Shown here: in pieces, positions 12,699 to 23,608 of the stretch
How the letters are laid out: each line of letters begins with the position of its first letter
Position numbering within the stretch: the stretch's first letter is position 1
Assembly (NCBI RefSeq): GCF_958298935.1
Contig: NC_084927.1
Location: 27,974,001-28,038,000 of the forward strand
DNA from: Phragmites australis
Taxonomy: Eukaryota > Streptophyta > Magnoliopsida > Poales > Poaceae
Direction: 5' to 3'
Length of the DNA: 64,000 nt
Made by a program: the position numbers and the translations under genes
The notes under the pieces: generated by a model
Databases searched by the model: none
What the model was told of the DNA's origin: nothing
What the model saw: the letters and a program-made list of their open reading frames with translations, nothing else

Positions 12699-12971
12699 CT
12701 AAAACTCAGATACGTCGTGCGCGTACTTATAGTTGTCAGTTGTCACCCTTGCGGAGCTCAGGGCAAGGTCGCACATGCCCTTCTCGACGGCGTTATAGCG
12801 GGGGAGGTCACCGGCGCAGAGCCTGAAGAAGGCCAGCACGTCCGCGGACGCTCCCGCGGCGAGGTGGAGCACTGTGGCGCCGTCAGTGGCCAACGCGCAG
12901 ACTGCCTCCGACGGCGCGACCAACAGGACGTACGCCATCACCGCCGTGCTCCTGTAGAGGGCGACGATCAC
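12699..12971 (-). pseudogene. Possible ankyrin-like gene fragment
   Basis: A 90-codon GC-rich frame sits alone in AT-rich DNA. Its middle reads VCALATDGATVLHLAAG, resembling the DG-TALH-AA core of an ankyrin repeat, followed by a region like the helix pair of a repeat. The context of the core resembles the ankyrin part of plant tandem CCCH zinc-finger proteins, but no CCCH finger is visible and the remainder is missing. I read it as a truncated relic; it could also be chance. The sharp composition boundary at about 12700 suggests an inserted or captured fragment. Confidence 0.3.
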
Positions 12972-13181
12972 GGCTGCAAAGTGGCAAACAAGAACTTCTC
13001 GTAGGGCCTAGATAGTATTTTGGCGCAGCATCTTGAGTCGGTGCCTTTTAAAACTCTCATCGGCATCCCAAATTCCGTACAGACTTCGCATGTGTATCAC
13101 AGGAACAAGAATTCTACTGCTTTCAGTCATCCAAATCCAATGTTACAGCTTACACACGGTTGATTTCTCACTGTGCCAGTC

Positions 13182-14585
13182 TCAAAGCGAGACGCATTTC
13201 AGGAACCCCTCCAAGTTCTCCGCCGACGGCCCGCCGCGCGGCTCCCACGCGGCCGCCATCGCGCGCGCGACCTCCGCCGCCTTCCTCCTCATCTCCCCAC
13301 CCTTCGCCGTCTCCCCCATCGCCGTCCCCACGGCCTCGGCCACCTCCCCGCTCGACACCGTCGAGCTCTCCAGGTTCCCGCGCGCCACCTCCGCGCAGAC
13401 GCCCCACTCCACCACCAGCTTCGCGTTGAAGAACTGCTCCGCCCCCAGCGGCCACCCGAGTAGCGGCACGCCGTGGGAGAGGCTCTCGAGGATGGAATTC
13501 CACCCGCAGTGGGTCAGGAACACGCCGGTCGACGGGTGCGCCAGGATCCGCACCTGCGGCGCCCACCCGCGCAGGAGCAGCCCCGTCTTGGCCCGCGCCG
13601 TTCTTTCCTCGAAGCCGGCCGGGAGCCACTCGAGCTTGAAACCGTCCTTCGCATCGAACCCCAGCGGCGGGCGGACCGCCCAGAGGAAGGGGCGACCGCT
13701 CGCCTCCAGCCCCAGAGCCAGCTCCGTCATCTGATTCGCGCTGATGCTGTTCTGCGACCCGAACGATATGTACAGCACCGAGCGCGCCGAGTGCGCGTCG
13801 AGCCACTGGATGATGGCAGTGTCATCCTGCGAATCTGATGGAGTCGGCAATGCAACGACTGGCCCGATCGGCCATGGCTGGACGCCAAAGCTTCTTCGGA
13901 GCATGTCTAGGCCGGGGGTTTCAAGTTCCAGGACGGTGTTGACGAGGACCGCGTCGGTCTTGCGGCAGAAGGAGATGACCCGCCGGAAGAAGGCCGTCCA
14001 GGGGTCCGCCCCCGTAGCGGCGAGAATGTACCTCGGGATCTGCGTGCGGTGGAGGACGACGTCGGGAAAGTCCGGCAGCGGGAACTCGTCGGCCGTCGTG
14101 AGGGAGTGCGGGAGGTGCTCCCACACGGAGAAGAACACGGCGTTTCCGAACGCGCCCCCCGGGAGGAACACGGCGTGGGACGCGCCCCGTGCGCGCGCGA
14201 CGTCGGCTGTCCACGCGAAGAAGGCGTCGGCGATGATGACGCAGACGGTGGACCGGATGCCCGAGACGAACTCTTCGAACGCGGGGCGGAGCGACTCGGT
14301 GGCCCGGAAGAAGTCGATGAACTGGTGGACGTGGAGGTCGGCGAGGGACTCGGCGCCGGGGGGCAGTCCGTGCTCGGTGGGCGCGAAGGGGAGCGCGTGG
14401 AAGCGGACGGGAGGGGAAGCCGGCGGGAGGGTGGCCAGGAGGCGCGGGGTGGAGACGAGGGTGACGACTAGCCCCGGGCGGAGCGCGCGGAGGAGGCCGG
14501 CCAGGCGGAGGAACGCGGGGATGTGGCCGCGCGCGAGGAAGGGGAAGAGGACGACGTGTGGGCTCTCCTCCGCTTCCGGCGCCAT
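13182..14585 (-). CDS. Family-1 UDP-glycosyltransferase, UGT92-like
   Basis: Single-exon frame of 467 residues, the normal length for plant UGTs. The N-terminal half has the acceptor side: FPFLARGHIPAF with the catalytic His at 21, and Asp120 in VIIADAFF as the likely partner of that His. The C-terminal half carries a complete 44-residue PSPG nucleotide-sugar box at 341-384, beginning WAPQ, containing HCGWNS and ending in Gln384, the residue usually associated with UDP-glucose use. No frameshift or missing key residue is seen, so it is probably functional. The enzyme is expected to be cytosolic and to attach a sugar to a small lipophilic acceptor (hormone, phenolic or xenobiotic); the acceptor cannot be read from sequence. 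The HVVLFPFLARGHIPAFL start resembles UGT92 (group M) more than other groups, from memory of the family. The neighbours are a MITE and a PIF-like element, not a biosynthetic cluster. Confidence 0.93.
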   Translation of the reverse strand: MAPEAEESPHVVLFPFLARGHIPAFLRLAGLLRALRPGLVVTLVSTPRLLATLPPASPPVRFHALPFAPTEHGLPPGAESLADLHVHQFIDFFRATESLRPAFEEFVSGIRSTVCVIIADAFFAWTADVARARGASHAVFLPGGAFGNAVFFSVWEHLPHSLTTADEFPLPDFPDVVLHRTQIPRYILAATGADPWTAFFRRVISFCRKTDAVLVNTVLELETPGLDMLRRSFGVQPWPIGPVVALPTPSDSQDDTAIIQWLDAHSARSVLYISFGSQNSISANQMTELALGLEASGRPFLWAVRPPLGFDAKDGFKLEWLPAGFEERTARAKTGLLLRGWAPQVRILAHPSTGVFLTHCGWNSILESLSHGVPLLGWPLGAEQFFNAKLVVEWGVCAEVARGNLESSTVSSGEVAEAVGTAMGETAKGGEMRRKAAEVARAMAAAWEPRGGPSAENLEGFLKCVSL

Positions 14586-14957
14586 GGGGATGGGGAGTTG
14601 GGTGGGTGGAGACGAGGAGTGCGGTCAACTGCGGAGGCCGGCAAGTGATGCAGCAGCTGCTCTGCCACTGTGAATCGGTGGCGATGGCTTGCGCGGATTA
14701 GTTGAAAAAGGCGCCGCCGTCCATTGGCCCGCGGTACCGGCTCCTTTGCCCACTTCTCTGTGTCCTCCAATTGCATCACTCCATGAGAAAGGAACCGGGC
14801 ACTAGCACTCCAGCAGCAATGGAAAGGAGCTGCAGCCTGCAGGCTACTGGTTGTGCAGCTCAACAGAATGCTTCGAAGTGGCTCGTTCATCACGGCAGAA
14901 GATGGAACCGATCAGTGCCTGCATATGCATTGTTCTTGGACTAGAGGCAAGGAATTT
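14586..14957 (-). promoter_or_regulatory. Upstream region of the UGT gene
   Basis: About 370 bp lie between the UGT start codon and the next transposon. Composition stays moderately GC-rich. No clear TATA box could be placed, so only position supports a promoter role. Confidence 0.3.
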
Positions 14958-15463
14958 GGATACGTTTGGTTGTCCGTATATAGCTTAATTTAGCTCATGA
15001 GATACATACAATAGGTGTTTGGTTGTCTATATATCACTATAAATCTAGCTCTTAAGATGTAAATATATATACTCAGTTTGACTCTGTAGATACAGGATGC
15101 AAATACGTTTCTACATAATCATGCTCACTGGATGTAGCATAGTATCTAGCTAGTGATATTATTAGTGTGTGATTGTACATATTAAATGATATTAATGTAT
15201 TTTGAAGAATATTAAGATTTAATAAGATAAACTAATGACTATAATAGTATAATGACATAAAATAAATATCATGATAACACTTAATTGTATATTTTTCTAT
15301 TATGTATTATGTTTCGTACGAGTAACTAAACACCATCTTTTCTTAACCAAGCTAAACAGATCCAAACAACTAACAAATCACTATATATTCTTAGCCTGAT
15401 TGAGATGAGCCTACCTCACTAATACGAGTTAGACTCAAGCATGCAAGCAAACAAACGCCCCTT
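14958..15463. mobile_element. Probable MITE upstream of the UGT gene
   Basis: The left end reads ggatacgtttggttgtccg and the right end, inverted, ggggcgtttgtttgcttgc. These are loosely matching inverted ends of the GTTTGGTTG kind found in hAT/PIF-type MITEs. The interior is AT-rich and non-coding. No clean target duplication was seen, so exact boundaries are uncertain. Confidence 0.45.
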
Positions 15464-15537
15464 AGTGAATTTGTGATTCTTGTTCTAGAGACAGATAGCA
15501 CCGGCCAATATTGTTGCAGTATATGTAACATCTGTAA

Positions 15538-16757
15538 GGGCATGTTTGGAAGTTCGGTTTTGGGTCGGTTTTGGACCCAAAACCTCTGTAATTATAGGCC
15601 CTAATACTTTTCCGGAGTGGGTTAAAAATTGGTGTTTGGAAGCCTGATTAGCCCACTATTTTTACAGCGGTTTAGGCCCATTCTATCGGAATAAAAACAT
15701 GTGTAACACAGTCTGAAAAATAAAATGACATCTATCGGGCTCCATCGAGTCCCGTGCTCACCTCGACCGAGCGCTGACCATGGCGGCGACCCTCGACGAC
15801 GGCTGATGAGCGGCGGCGACCCTCGGAGACGGCTGTCAAGCGGCGAGCAATTCCATTGGTGACTCATCGCCACGGTGAGCCAAACCCTACTCCACACCAT
15901 TGAGTAGCTGGGTTTCTTGGTTCTTGTGGTGAGGCTCCGTTGAGCGTAGTGGCGGTGGGGAGGAGGCCCTGAGACAGCATATCAGAGAAGAGAACGAGGC
16001 CAGCGAGGTGGAGGCCGCGGGATGAGTGCGCGTGGTTGATGGAGGTGTAGAAGACATCAGTCAGGTCGGGCGTGCAGTGGAGGAGGTTTACGGCGAGGTC
16101 ATGGCGGCCGGCCACGGCGTACGCGGGTGGGAGGCGGAAGTCGACGTCTCGGTCGCGGTTGCAGACCGCCACGGCGTGGAGCTTGGAGGCGCGGCACGCG
16201 GACATGCAGCCTGTGAGGTGCGCCGTCGCGCAGTCAGCCATGAGGGCGCCATGCTGGTCGTCGGAGTGTCTGGTCGTGGCAGGGGAAGGGAGCACAGCAG
16301 CTCAAATTCGAGTTCTGATATGAAGTTGTTTCAAGTATGAGGTCCATTTTGATGCTATAATCACTTGGTACTTCTTCAATCTAGATAGCTTTCAGACTTT
16401 GGATGATTTGGGATCAAATCGGGCGCAGCACAAGTGAAGCATTAATGCTGGTTTCTTGGTTGTTCCAGGCATTGAGCCCGCGTGGCCCCGCAGCGGCGAG
16501 TCTGTGTCAGGTCATCAATCTCTCGTGTCTTACAACAATGAGCCTGCGTCAGAGCAGTGAGCCGAGTGGCGGCGACCTCGTGGAGACGAGCACCGCCGTT
16601 CTTCTGCGGTTTTCTGTGTTCTTCTTTTGCAGCTCAATTGATGGAGTGCTTTTCCCAAAGAACATTTTGCTCGGGGAAAGGATTTTCTTGTGCATAAGAA
16701 ATTACAGATGGAAACCATTACATGTGTAAAAAGGTTACAATGCTTCCAAATAAGGCC
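15538..16757. mobile_element. Non-autonomous PIF/Harbinger-like element carrying a PPR gene fragment
   Basis: 1220 bp. The left end GGGCATGTTTGGAAG (15538-15552) and the inverted right end GGCCTTATTTGGAAG (16743-16757) match at 12 of 15 positions, and both flanks are TAA (15535-15537, 16758-16760), the PIF/Harbinger target duplication. The ends resemble those of the MITE at 9301-9623. Instead of a transposase, the inside has GC-rich gene-like DNA including a PPR fragment on the minus strand (15864-16295). This fits capture of host gene sequence by a PIF-type element, the equivalent of a Pack-MULE. A coincidental pair of ends around a PPR pseudogene is the alternative. Confidence 0.7.
15864..16295 (-). 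pseudogene. Pentatricopeptide-repeat (PPR) protein fragment
   Basis: A 143-codon frame contains a stretch like the N-terminal PPR region of plant organelle RNA-editing/processing factors: KLHAVAVCNRDRDVDFRL, AYAVAGRHDLAVNLL, DVFYTSINHAHSSRGLHLAG, LFSDMLSQGLLPTATTL. These follow the 35-residue helix-pair rhythm (LHA, Y-YA-AGR-D-A, FYTS-I-AHS-RG, LF-DML-QG--P---T). After that the homology stops and the frame runs into unrelated residues, and the upstream part is also unrelated. Full PPR proteins are several hundred residues with a mitochondrial or plastid targeting peptide, so this is a fragment of at most three repeats. It lies wholly inside the PIF-like element at 15538-16757. Confidence 0.65.
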
Positions 16758-16958
16758 TAAGACTGTAACATTGCATGTGAAACATAGGAAAGGATGCACA
16801 AACTAGATGAAATGCCAGAGACACTGAATGATTAGTGAATGGAGTTGTTTCAGAACTGAATAATGAACATCTCTTCTTTTTTAGCTAGACAATTAACATC
16901 TCCAGGATCGCACGTGAGCAAAAGGCACAACTGTAGCAAAAATGGTTTTATCATGTTA

Positions 16959-18500
16959 TGATTGTGATTTTGGTGATTAATAAGAATATAGTTATTATGA
17001 CTAACATGTTTGTTAAGAATATATATTAGTATATCTCGTGGATGCAATACATAATAAGTAACCGAAGCTGGGACAAAGAGTACACTAAATTTGAGAAGTT
17101 CAAGGAAAAATGACCTCAATGGATAGTCTGATGCTCAGGACTTTGTATACATCGAAGTATTCCTCCTGGATGTGTTATACTCATCAGATGGTCTGGTGAT
17201 GAGAGAAGAAGTACACTGGAACATTTAACAGAATTGTTGATCTTCGAAGGAAACTGAAGTTAAGTACACTAGATGATCCGGTGTTAGAAGTGTAAGTACA
17301 CCAAAGTATTTAACAGAAGCTGTGCAAATAAGGGAAGAAAAGATTTCAACACACTGGATGGTTCGATGATGATGAAGCCAATACACCAGAGTGTTTTTTT
17401 AGGAAGATATCAAAACAGTTGAAGGTCAACACACCGGAAGGTCTGATGATCAGAGAGTTTACACACCGGACTAATTGCACAGAGAAGAAGTGGCTCGGCT
17501 TGGCGCAAGACAACACATCATATAGTCTAGTGATGGAAGTGAAGGATACACCAAACAATCTAGTATTCAGAATGTATTTGAGTGGGGTTCCAACGGCTAG
17601 TATCCATTGATGTACACACCGGATGGTCCGATGCTTGTACTACTGTTATCACTGGATCATCCGATACTCACAGTAAAGTTGAGCCATTAGAGCAACGACT
17701 AGTTGTTAGGTTTTAGGCTATATATACCCACCCACTAGGTTATTTGATGGTGATAAAGTCTAGAGAATCTCATACACATTTGAGAAGACATCCAAGTCAT
17801 CAAAATGCTTAAGTGTTCATTCAAGGTGATTAAGCACAAGATTAGTGAGTAATTAGTGTTTATAGGCATAGAGAGAAGAGTTGCTAGGTGCTGCAACCTA
17901 AAGAGTAGATCAAGGCCATGTACCTAGAGGTACGACGACGCCTTAGAGTCTTGTAACTCGCCGCTAACTTGTTGACCCTCTGACTTGGTGTGGAGCGATG
18001 GCAAGAAGATTGTGCGGGGACATGAAAGTCTTTGTCTTGGTGACTGAAGCTTCAAAATGAAGACAACGATAAGTCACCGAAAGAGAGGTTAGTGGTGAGA
18101 CCTCACCTTGATAGCTTGGTGGCTCATCGTGCTTAAAGCCTTATTTTGGTGATTTGCTATCTCAAGAGTCGTGACTGGAAGAGTCTTAGTAACCGGGAGT
18201 ATATCTTTTGTCGAGCTCTAACAGGGACTAGGGGTGGCCTGTGTTCCACCGATACCACAGGATAAAAATCTCTTGTGTCGAGTTTATCTATCTACCTTAT
18301 TTACATTTCCGTATTTACATTATTGCAATTTACCTTGATAGGGTAGGTTGCAATCTTTTGAGTAGTAGAGTAAACACACTAAATAAATTTAGAGCACATT
18401 TAGATAGAAATTGAGATAAATTTATCTTGTGAAGTTTTTGAAACCATTAGTTTCTAAGTGTTCTAATTCACTCCTTCTTAGGACGTCACCATTACTCACA
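16959..18500 (+). repeat. 5' LTR of the gag-only element
   Basis: Starts TGATTGTGATTTTGGTG and ends CTCACA. It carries repeated degenerate palindromes of the form CACCGGA-TGG-TCCGGTG (clear versions near 17420-17450 and 17610-17640) and a TATATATA promoter box at 17719-17726. Confidence 0.85.
17719..17726 (+). promoter_or_regulatory. TATA box of the 5' LTR
   Basis: TATATATA within GGCTATATATACCCAC. The same box and context recur in the 3' LTR at 22602-22609. Confidence 0.6.
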
Positions 18501-18502
18501 AT

Positions 18503-18514
18503 TAGTATCAGAGC
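18503..18514 (+). other. Primer-binding site (tRNA-Met type)
   Basis: tagtatcagagc, two bases after the LTR end, matches the standard plant TGGTATCAGAGC except for one G-to-A change and fixes the 3' edge of the left LTR. Confidence 0.75.
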
Positions 18515-18589
18515 CTCATGCTCTTAATAGATTTAATCACCTAGAGTTGTGACATCTAGGTTGGGATGTATACCCATAGCGTTTCACAT

Positions 18590-20250
18590 TTCGATGATAC
18601 TAATTTTCTCCGATGAAAAATTCTAATGACTTTTTATTTGCAAGCTAACAGTTTAGTAGATGTTTGGAGAGTCACCGAGTATCCTATGCTAGTCACTAAG
18701 CTTAATTACATCAAACAACTACCCTATGAAAATGCTAATGACGTGTATTCTCGTTTGAATATTCTTGTTAATGAGATCAATATACTAGGTTTAATGTAAA
18801 TTGAAGATACTCAAGTGGTGAGAATAATTTTTCAAGCTTTTCTTTCAAAGTATAAGTTGATAGTTACCATCATCTATGACAACTACGACATGTGCAAGAT
18901 AACTTCAAGCCAAGTTCTCGGCAAGATCATCGCTCATGAGATGACCATGAACATGGAGGTTAAAGTTTCTACCTCATATGATGCAAAAAATATTGCTCTC
19001 ACAAGCAACCAAACTCAATGCCAACACATAAAGGCAAGGTTGATGAGACAAGAGCAAGAGTCAAGCTCAAGTAAAGATGATGATGATAAAGAAGAGAGCG
19101 ATGAATAAAATGATCAAAGCACATCAAGTGATGAAGGAACTGATCCAAAGATGGCCAAGCTCTTCTCATAAGTGGAGAAGAATATCAAGAGAATTAATAC
19201 CAAGATTGATCATCCAATTTCTTTAAAAGACTTGGTCAAAACAATTGGTAATATCAAAAAGAAAAAGAAGACCAAAAACAAGATGGAGACAAGGGGAAGA
19301 GCCAAAGTATTCACAAGTATACGAAGATATAGAGTCAAACTCAAGTGATGAGAGCCTCATCATCAACTCCTCTAAGAGAAGCTCTTAGTCAAGGTCATCA
19401 TGACACAAGTCATCACACAATCTATCTTACAAGTGTCTTATGGACAAATGTATGGAAAACGATGTAAGTGGTGATAAATCCAATGTGGATTCACTCTCTC
19501 AAGAAGAACTTCTTGATTTAATCAATAAGCAACAAAGGATCTTAAAGAAACAAGCTAAATAACTTAAAATTTCAATGCTTTTAATGACATTCATGCTACC
19601 TTTATTTTTAATTATGAACAATTATTGAGTAAATTTAATTTACTAAAAAAGAAGCATGAAGAACTTAAGACTAAATTTGAGTGCATTCAATCTCAACCTA
19701 AGAATCCTTTGAAGCAATCTACATATCTCTTTAATTTCAATCATAAAGTAGATGTTTTCACTTTTTGTGATGATTTAATTGATTTATGTAACTCACCCAT
19801 TTGCAATAAGACATACATTGATAATATTGTTGTAAAACTATCTAATAAACTCATTGTAAAAGAGAATGATAAGCTCAAGTAAGAAGTGGAGAAACTCTAA
19901 GAAGACTTGACAAGATTAAAGGATAAATGACATGTCTAACATCCTCAAGATAAACATGTTACTATGATGAAAAAGCTTGCGGAGAGGTCCACCGTGACAT
20001 GTTTTAAGTGCCATTAAGAAGCCACAAGTCCTTCCAATGCAAGCAAATCAAGAAGGAGACTAAGGAGAAAAAGAAGATCATGAACCTCTTTAACATCTAC
20101 ACCAAGCTTAACTATAAGACCAAGACTAAAAGTAACTACTACAAGCTCAAGAGGAAGAATAATGACAAAGTGGTTGCACACATTGTTGAGAGAAAAGACC
20201 GAGGTGGAACCAATCCATTTAAGTGCCCAAAGAAGTCATCACTAATATGA
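18590..20250 (+). pseudogene. Decayed gag of the gag-only element
   Basis: Broken frames with the composition of Copia gag: an N-terminal part (NYDMCKITSSQVLGKIIAHE near 18880-18945), an acidic Ser/Asp stretch ending SSSSKDDDDKEESDE (about 19060-19105), a coiled-coil-like segment (KKKHEELKTKF, 19640-19680), the conserved-looking FTFCDDLIDLCNSP, and a zinc-knuckle start CFKCH at about 20000-20015 cut by a stop. At least four in-frame stops or shifts separate these, so no intact protein can be made. Confidence 0.7.
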
Positions 20251-21339
20251 AAGTGCCTCAATAGGTTTGGGTTCCAAAGAAAACTTGGAGTCCACAAGTC
20301 AGCTTGGGGATTTAGATACTTAGCTCATAAGATGAATTGTGGGTTCAAATAAAGAAGCCAAGTATATAAGATTGAACGTATTAATTAATATCATGGTCAT
20401 CATAGACCCAAATTCCTATCTAAATGTAAACAAGGTAAATGTAATAGATGTTAAATCCTCTAAATTGATGAATTCACTTGTCTTCTCTAGGATTACATGT
20501 TCTCAATTCAATTTATTGCAATATCTAGTGTAGATTCTTTTCATATGGTAGGTTGTTTATGTTTCTCTCTTTCTTATAAGCAGACTAGATATTTTATTAG
20601 TTGTAGGTTCCTTACATGTTACTAGCTTTACATTCGGTATCATTTATGTGCCATAAACCAATCTATATGGTACCGTCTCTATTGTTATTAATAACGAATG
20701 CATATCTCTTATATGCACATATTTAAGGGGGTATAATCCTATGAGTTGTGATTTTGAAACTAATATGTATTTCAAGTAATATCTCTTGTAGTCTTATAGA
20801 GTGATCAATAAGTTCTCGGAGGTAAGTAATACTTAAATACTTCAATTGGTATCATTATTAATTTATCTTTATATTTAAGCTACCTCTATGCATTATATGG
20901 TTTAAACTTTTGATCTCTACTTATTGTCTAATTATGCATATATTGCTATATTCTTACAAGTGATATTCACAAATGAGTCTCATTGTATGATGCATATATA
21001 TAGGAGGAGTTTAAATTATATCAAGTAAGTTTTATGAATTATGATCCTTATTCATCTTTTTCAATTAACATTAATGTCTCATTTTCTTATAATTGGTATA
21101 TCTCTTTAATTGGTATCAATTTCTCATAATTTTTCATAAGTAGTATCATTCATATGGATCATGTTTTATGAGACTCTATCTCTCAAATGCTTTAATGTTT
21201 ATCCTTGAGTTCAACATGAGTTTGTAGTCTTTTTAAGATTGTTGACAAATATGGAGAATTTTGAGACTAAAGCAAGTTGCAAGAGAAGCATGTAAGATGC
21301 AAGAACTATCTCGAGTAAATTGTTAACAATGGTGAATGT

Positions 21340-21710
21340 ATCTTGGGTTGACAAAGGTGAAGAAACTCTTCCATGGGTCGATCAAGGGCGAAAGTACCAA
21401 TAAAGAAAAAGGAAGAACTATCTACATGACAGCCACAACTAAAAGGGGATATAATGTTGAGGGAGATATAATATTGGTAAGAATATATTTGTACTTACAA
21501 TTGGTATCATAATTTATTTTTACCATACATCTCCAATTGCCACTTGACAAAGGTGAAGAAACTCTTGCATGGGTCGATCAAGGGTGAAAGTGGCAATGGA
21601 CAAAAATGAAGATCTACATAACAGCCACAACTAAAAGGGGATATAATGTTGATAAGAACATGGTTATTCTTACAATTGGTATCATAATTTGTTCCTACCA
21701 TGCATCCAAG
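21340..21710 (+). repeat. Imperfect tandem duplication before the 3' LTR
   Basis: About 200 bp occurs twice: ggtgaagaaactctt-catgggtcgatcaag, acagccacaactaaaaggggatataatgttga and ttacaattggtatcataattt recur in the same order at about 21350-21520 and 21548-21695. The purine-rich aaaaggggata segment looks like a duplicated polypurine tract, as described for Sireviruses. Confidence 0.7.
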
Positions 21711-21844
21711 TAAAGAGATATAGTCTTGTGAACTTTTGAAATCATGTATTTTCTTAATTAGTATTATTTACCTCTTACTTCGACTGTGTTGTCATCAATC
21801 ACTAAAAATGAAGAGATTGTAACGAAAATAATCCTATTAGACCA

Positions 21845-23373
21845 TGATTGTGATTTTGGTGATTAATGATAATATAGTCGTTGGGACTAACATGTATGTC
21901 AAAAATATATATTAGTATGTCTCATGGATACAATACATAAAGAAGCCACCGAAGTCGGGACAAAGTTTTGACTGAATTGGACAAGTTCCAGGAAAAATAA
22001 CCTCACCGGATGATTCGGTGCTCAGAACTTTGTACACACCAGAGCATTCCTCTCGGGTGTGTTATATACTCACCGGATGGTCCAATGATGGGAGTAGAAG
22101 CACACACGGAGTATTTAACAAAAGGGTTAATCTTCGAAGGAAACTAAAGTTAAATACACCAGATGATCTGGTGTTAGAAGAGTAAGTACACCGGAGTATT
22201 TAACAGAAGCTGTGCAAACGAGTGAAGGAAAGATTTCAACATACTGGATAGTCTAGTGATGAAGAAGCCAATACACCGAAGTGTTTTCCAGGAAGATGTG
22301 AAAACAGATGAAGGTCAATACACCTGAAGATTCGATGATCAGAAAGTTTACACACTAAACTAATGCATAGAGAAGAAGTGGCTCGGTTTGGCGCAAGACA
22401 ATATATCGGATAGTCTGATGATGGAAGTGAAGGATACACCGGACAATCGATGTTCAGAATGTTGAGTGGGGTTCCAACGGCCAGTATCCACTGATGTATA
22501 CACCAAATGGTCCGGTACTTATACTACTGTATCACTGGATCACCCAGTGCTCACAGTAAAGTTGAGCCGTTTGAGCAACGACTAGTTGATGGGTTTTAAG
22601 CTATATATACCCACTCACTCGGTCATTTGAAGGTGCTAGAGTCTAGAGAATCTCATACATACTTGAGAAGACATTCAAACCATCAAAGTGCTTAAAATGT
22701 TCATCCAAGACGATTAAGCACAATATCAGAGAGTGAGTAGTGCTTATAGTTCTAGAGAGAAGAGTTGCTAGGTGCTGCAACCTAGAGCGTGGATCAAGGA
22801 GTGATCCAACTGTATACCGAGAAATACGTCGGCGCCTCGGAGTTTTGGTGACTCGTCGGTAACTTGTTAACCCTCTGACTTGTTATGGAACAGCAACAAG
22901 AAGATTGTGCGAGGACACGGAGACCTTTGTCTTTATAACTAAAGCTCTGAAATGAAAATATCGCAAATATGACCAGAATAGAGATTAGTGGTGAGATCTA
23001 GCCTTGTAGCTTGATGACTCATCGTGGTTGAGATCTTATCTTGGTAACTTGGTATCTTAAGAGTCGTGATCGGAAGAGTCTTAGCGACCAAATATTTTTT
23101 TTTATAAAGCTCCCATATAGACTAGAAGTGACTTGTATACCATTAATACCACGAGATAAAAATCTCTTATGTGAAATTTGTTTTGCTATCTGATTTACGT
23201 TTCTTACATTTAGATTCTTATAACTTACCTTAAAGTAGATTACAATCATTTTAAACAGTAGAGTAAACACACTAAATAAGATTGATTAAGATAGATTTAT
23301 CTTGTAAATTTTTTTAAACCATTAATTTAAATATCCTAATTCACCCTCTCTTATAAGATCACCGTTCCTCACA
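21845..23373 (+). repeat. 3' LTR of the gag-only element
   Basis: Near full-length copy of the left LTR with many substitutions. It ends CTCACA only about 235 bp from the stop codon of the receptor-kinase gene. Confidence 0.85.
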
Positions 23374-23608
23374 ACAATCAACAATCGCACCTAGAAGAGT
23401 TCTGGCTCAAATGCTTCCTGTTACTTTGAAGGATACCTTCTTGAGGCACACCAGCATACAAGATGACACTGTATGAATCAGTATTATACTATTATTTATC
23501 TCACTAGAAAAATCCTGACAAAGAATGAATGCAGACCGCTAACATCCTACTATCAGTAACAAGGGAGAAAATGAGGTATTGCCTTGACTAACTGAACATG
23601 TAAATACA

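Larger units (their letters stand above)
16959..23373 (+). mobile_element. Gag-only Sirevirus-like Copia LTR element
   Basis: Two long direct repeats of about 1.54 and 1.53 kb (16959-18500, 21845-23373) flank 3.3 kb of internal DNA. A tRNA-Met-type primer site follows the left LTR. The interior has gag-like frames and a CFKC zinc-knuckle half-site but no protease, integrase or reverse transcriptase, so it would have depended on enzymes from a relative. LTR divergence, many stop codons and the lack of an obvious target duplication show it is old. Assignment to the Sirevirus branch of Copia rests on the LTR start (TGATTGTGATTTTGGTGATT), dispersed palindromic motifs in the LTRs and purine-rich repeats before the 3' LTR. 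Confidence 0.8.

Noticed and set aside
13744..14673. 309-codon plus-strand frame opposite the UGT gene
   Set aside because: Antisense shadow of the UGT exon caused by high third-position GC.
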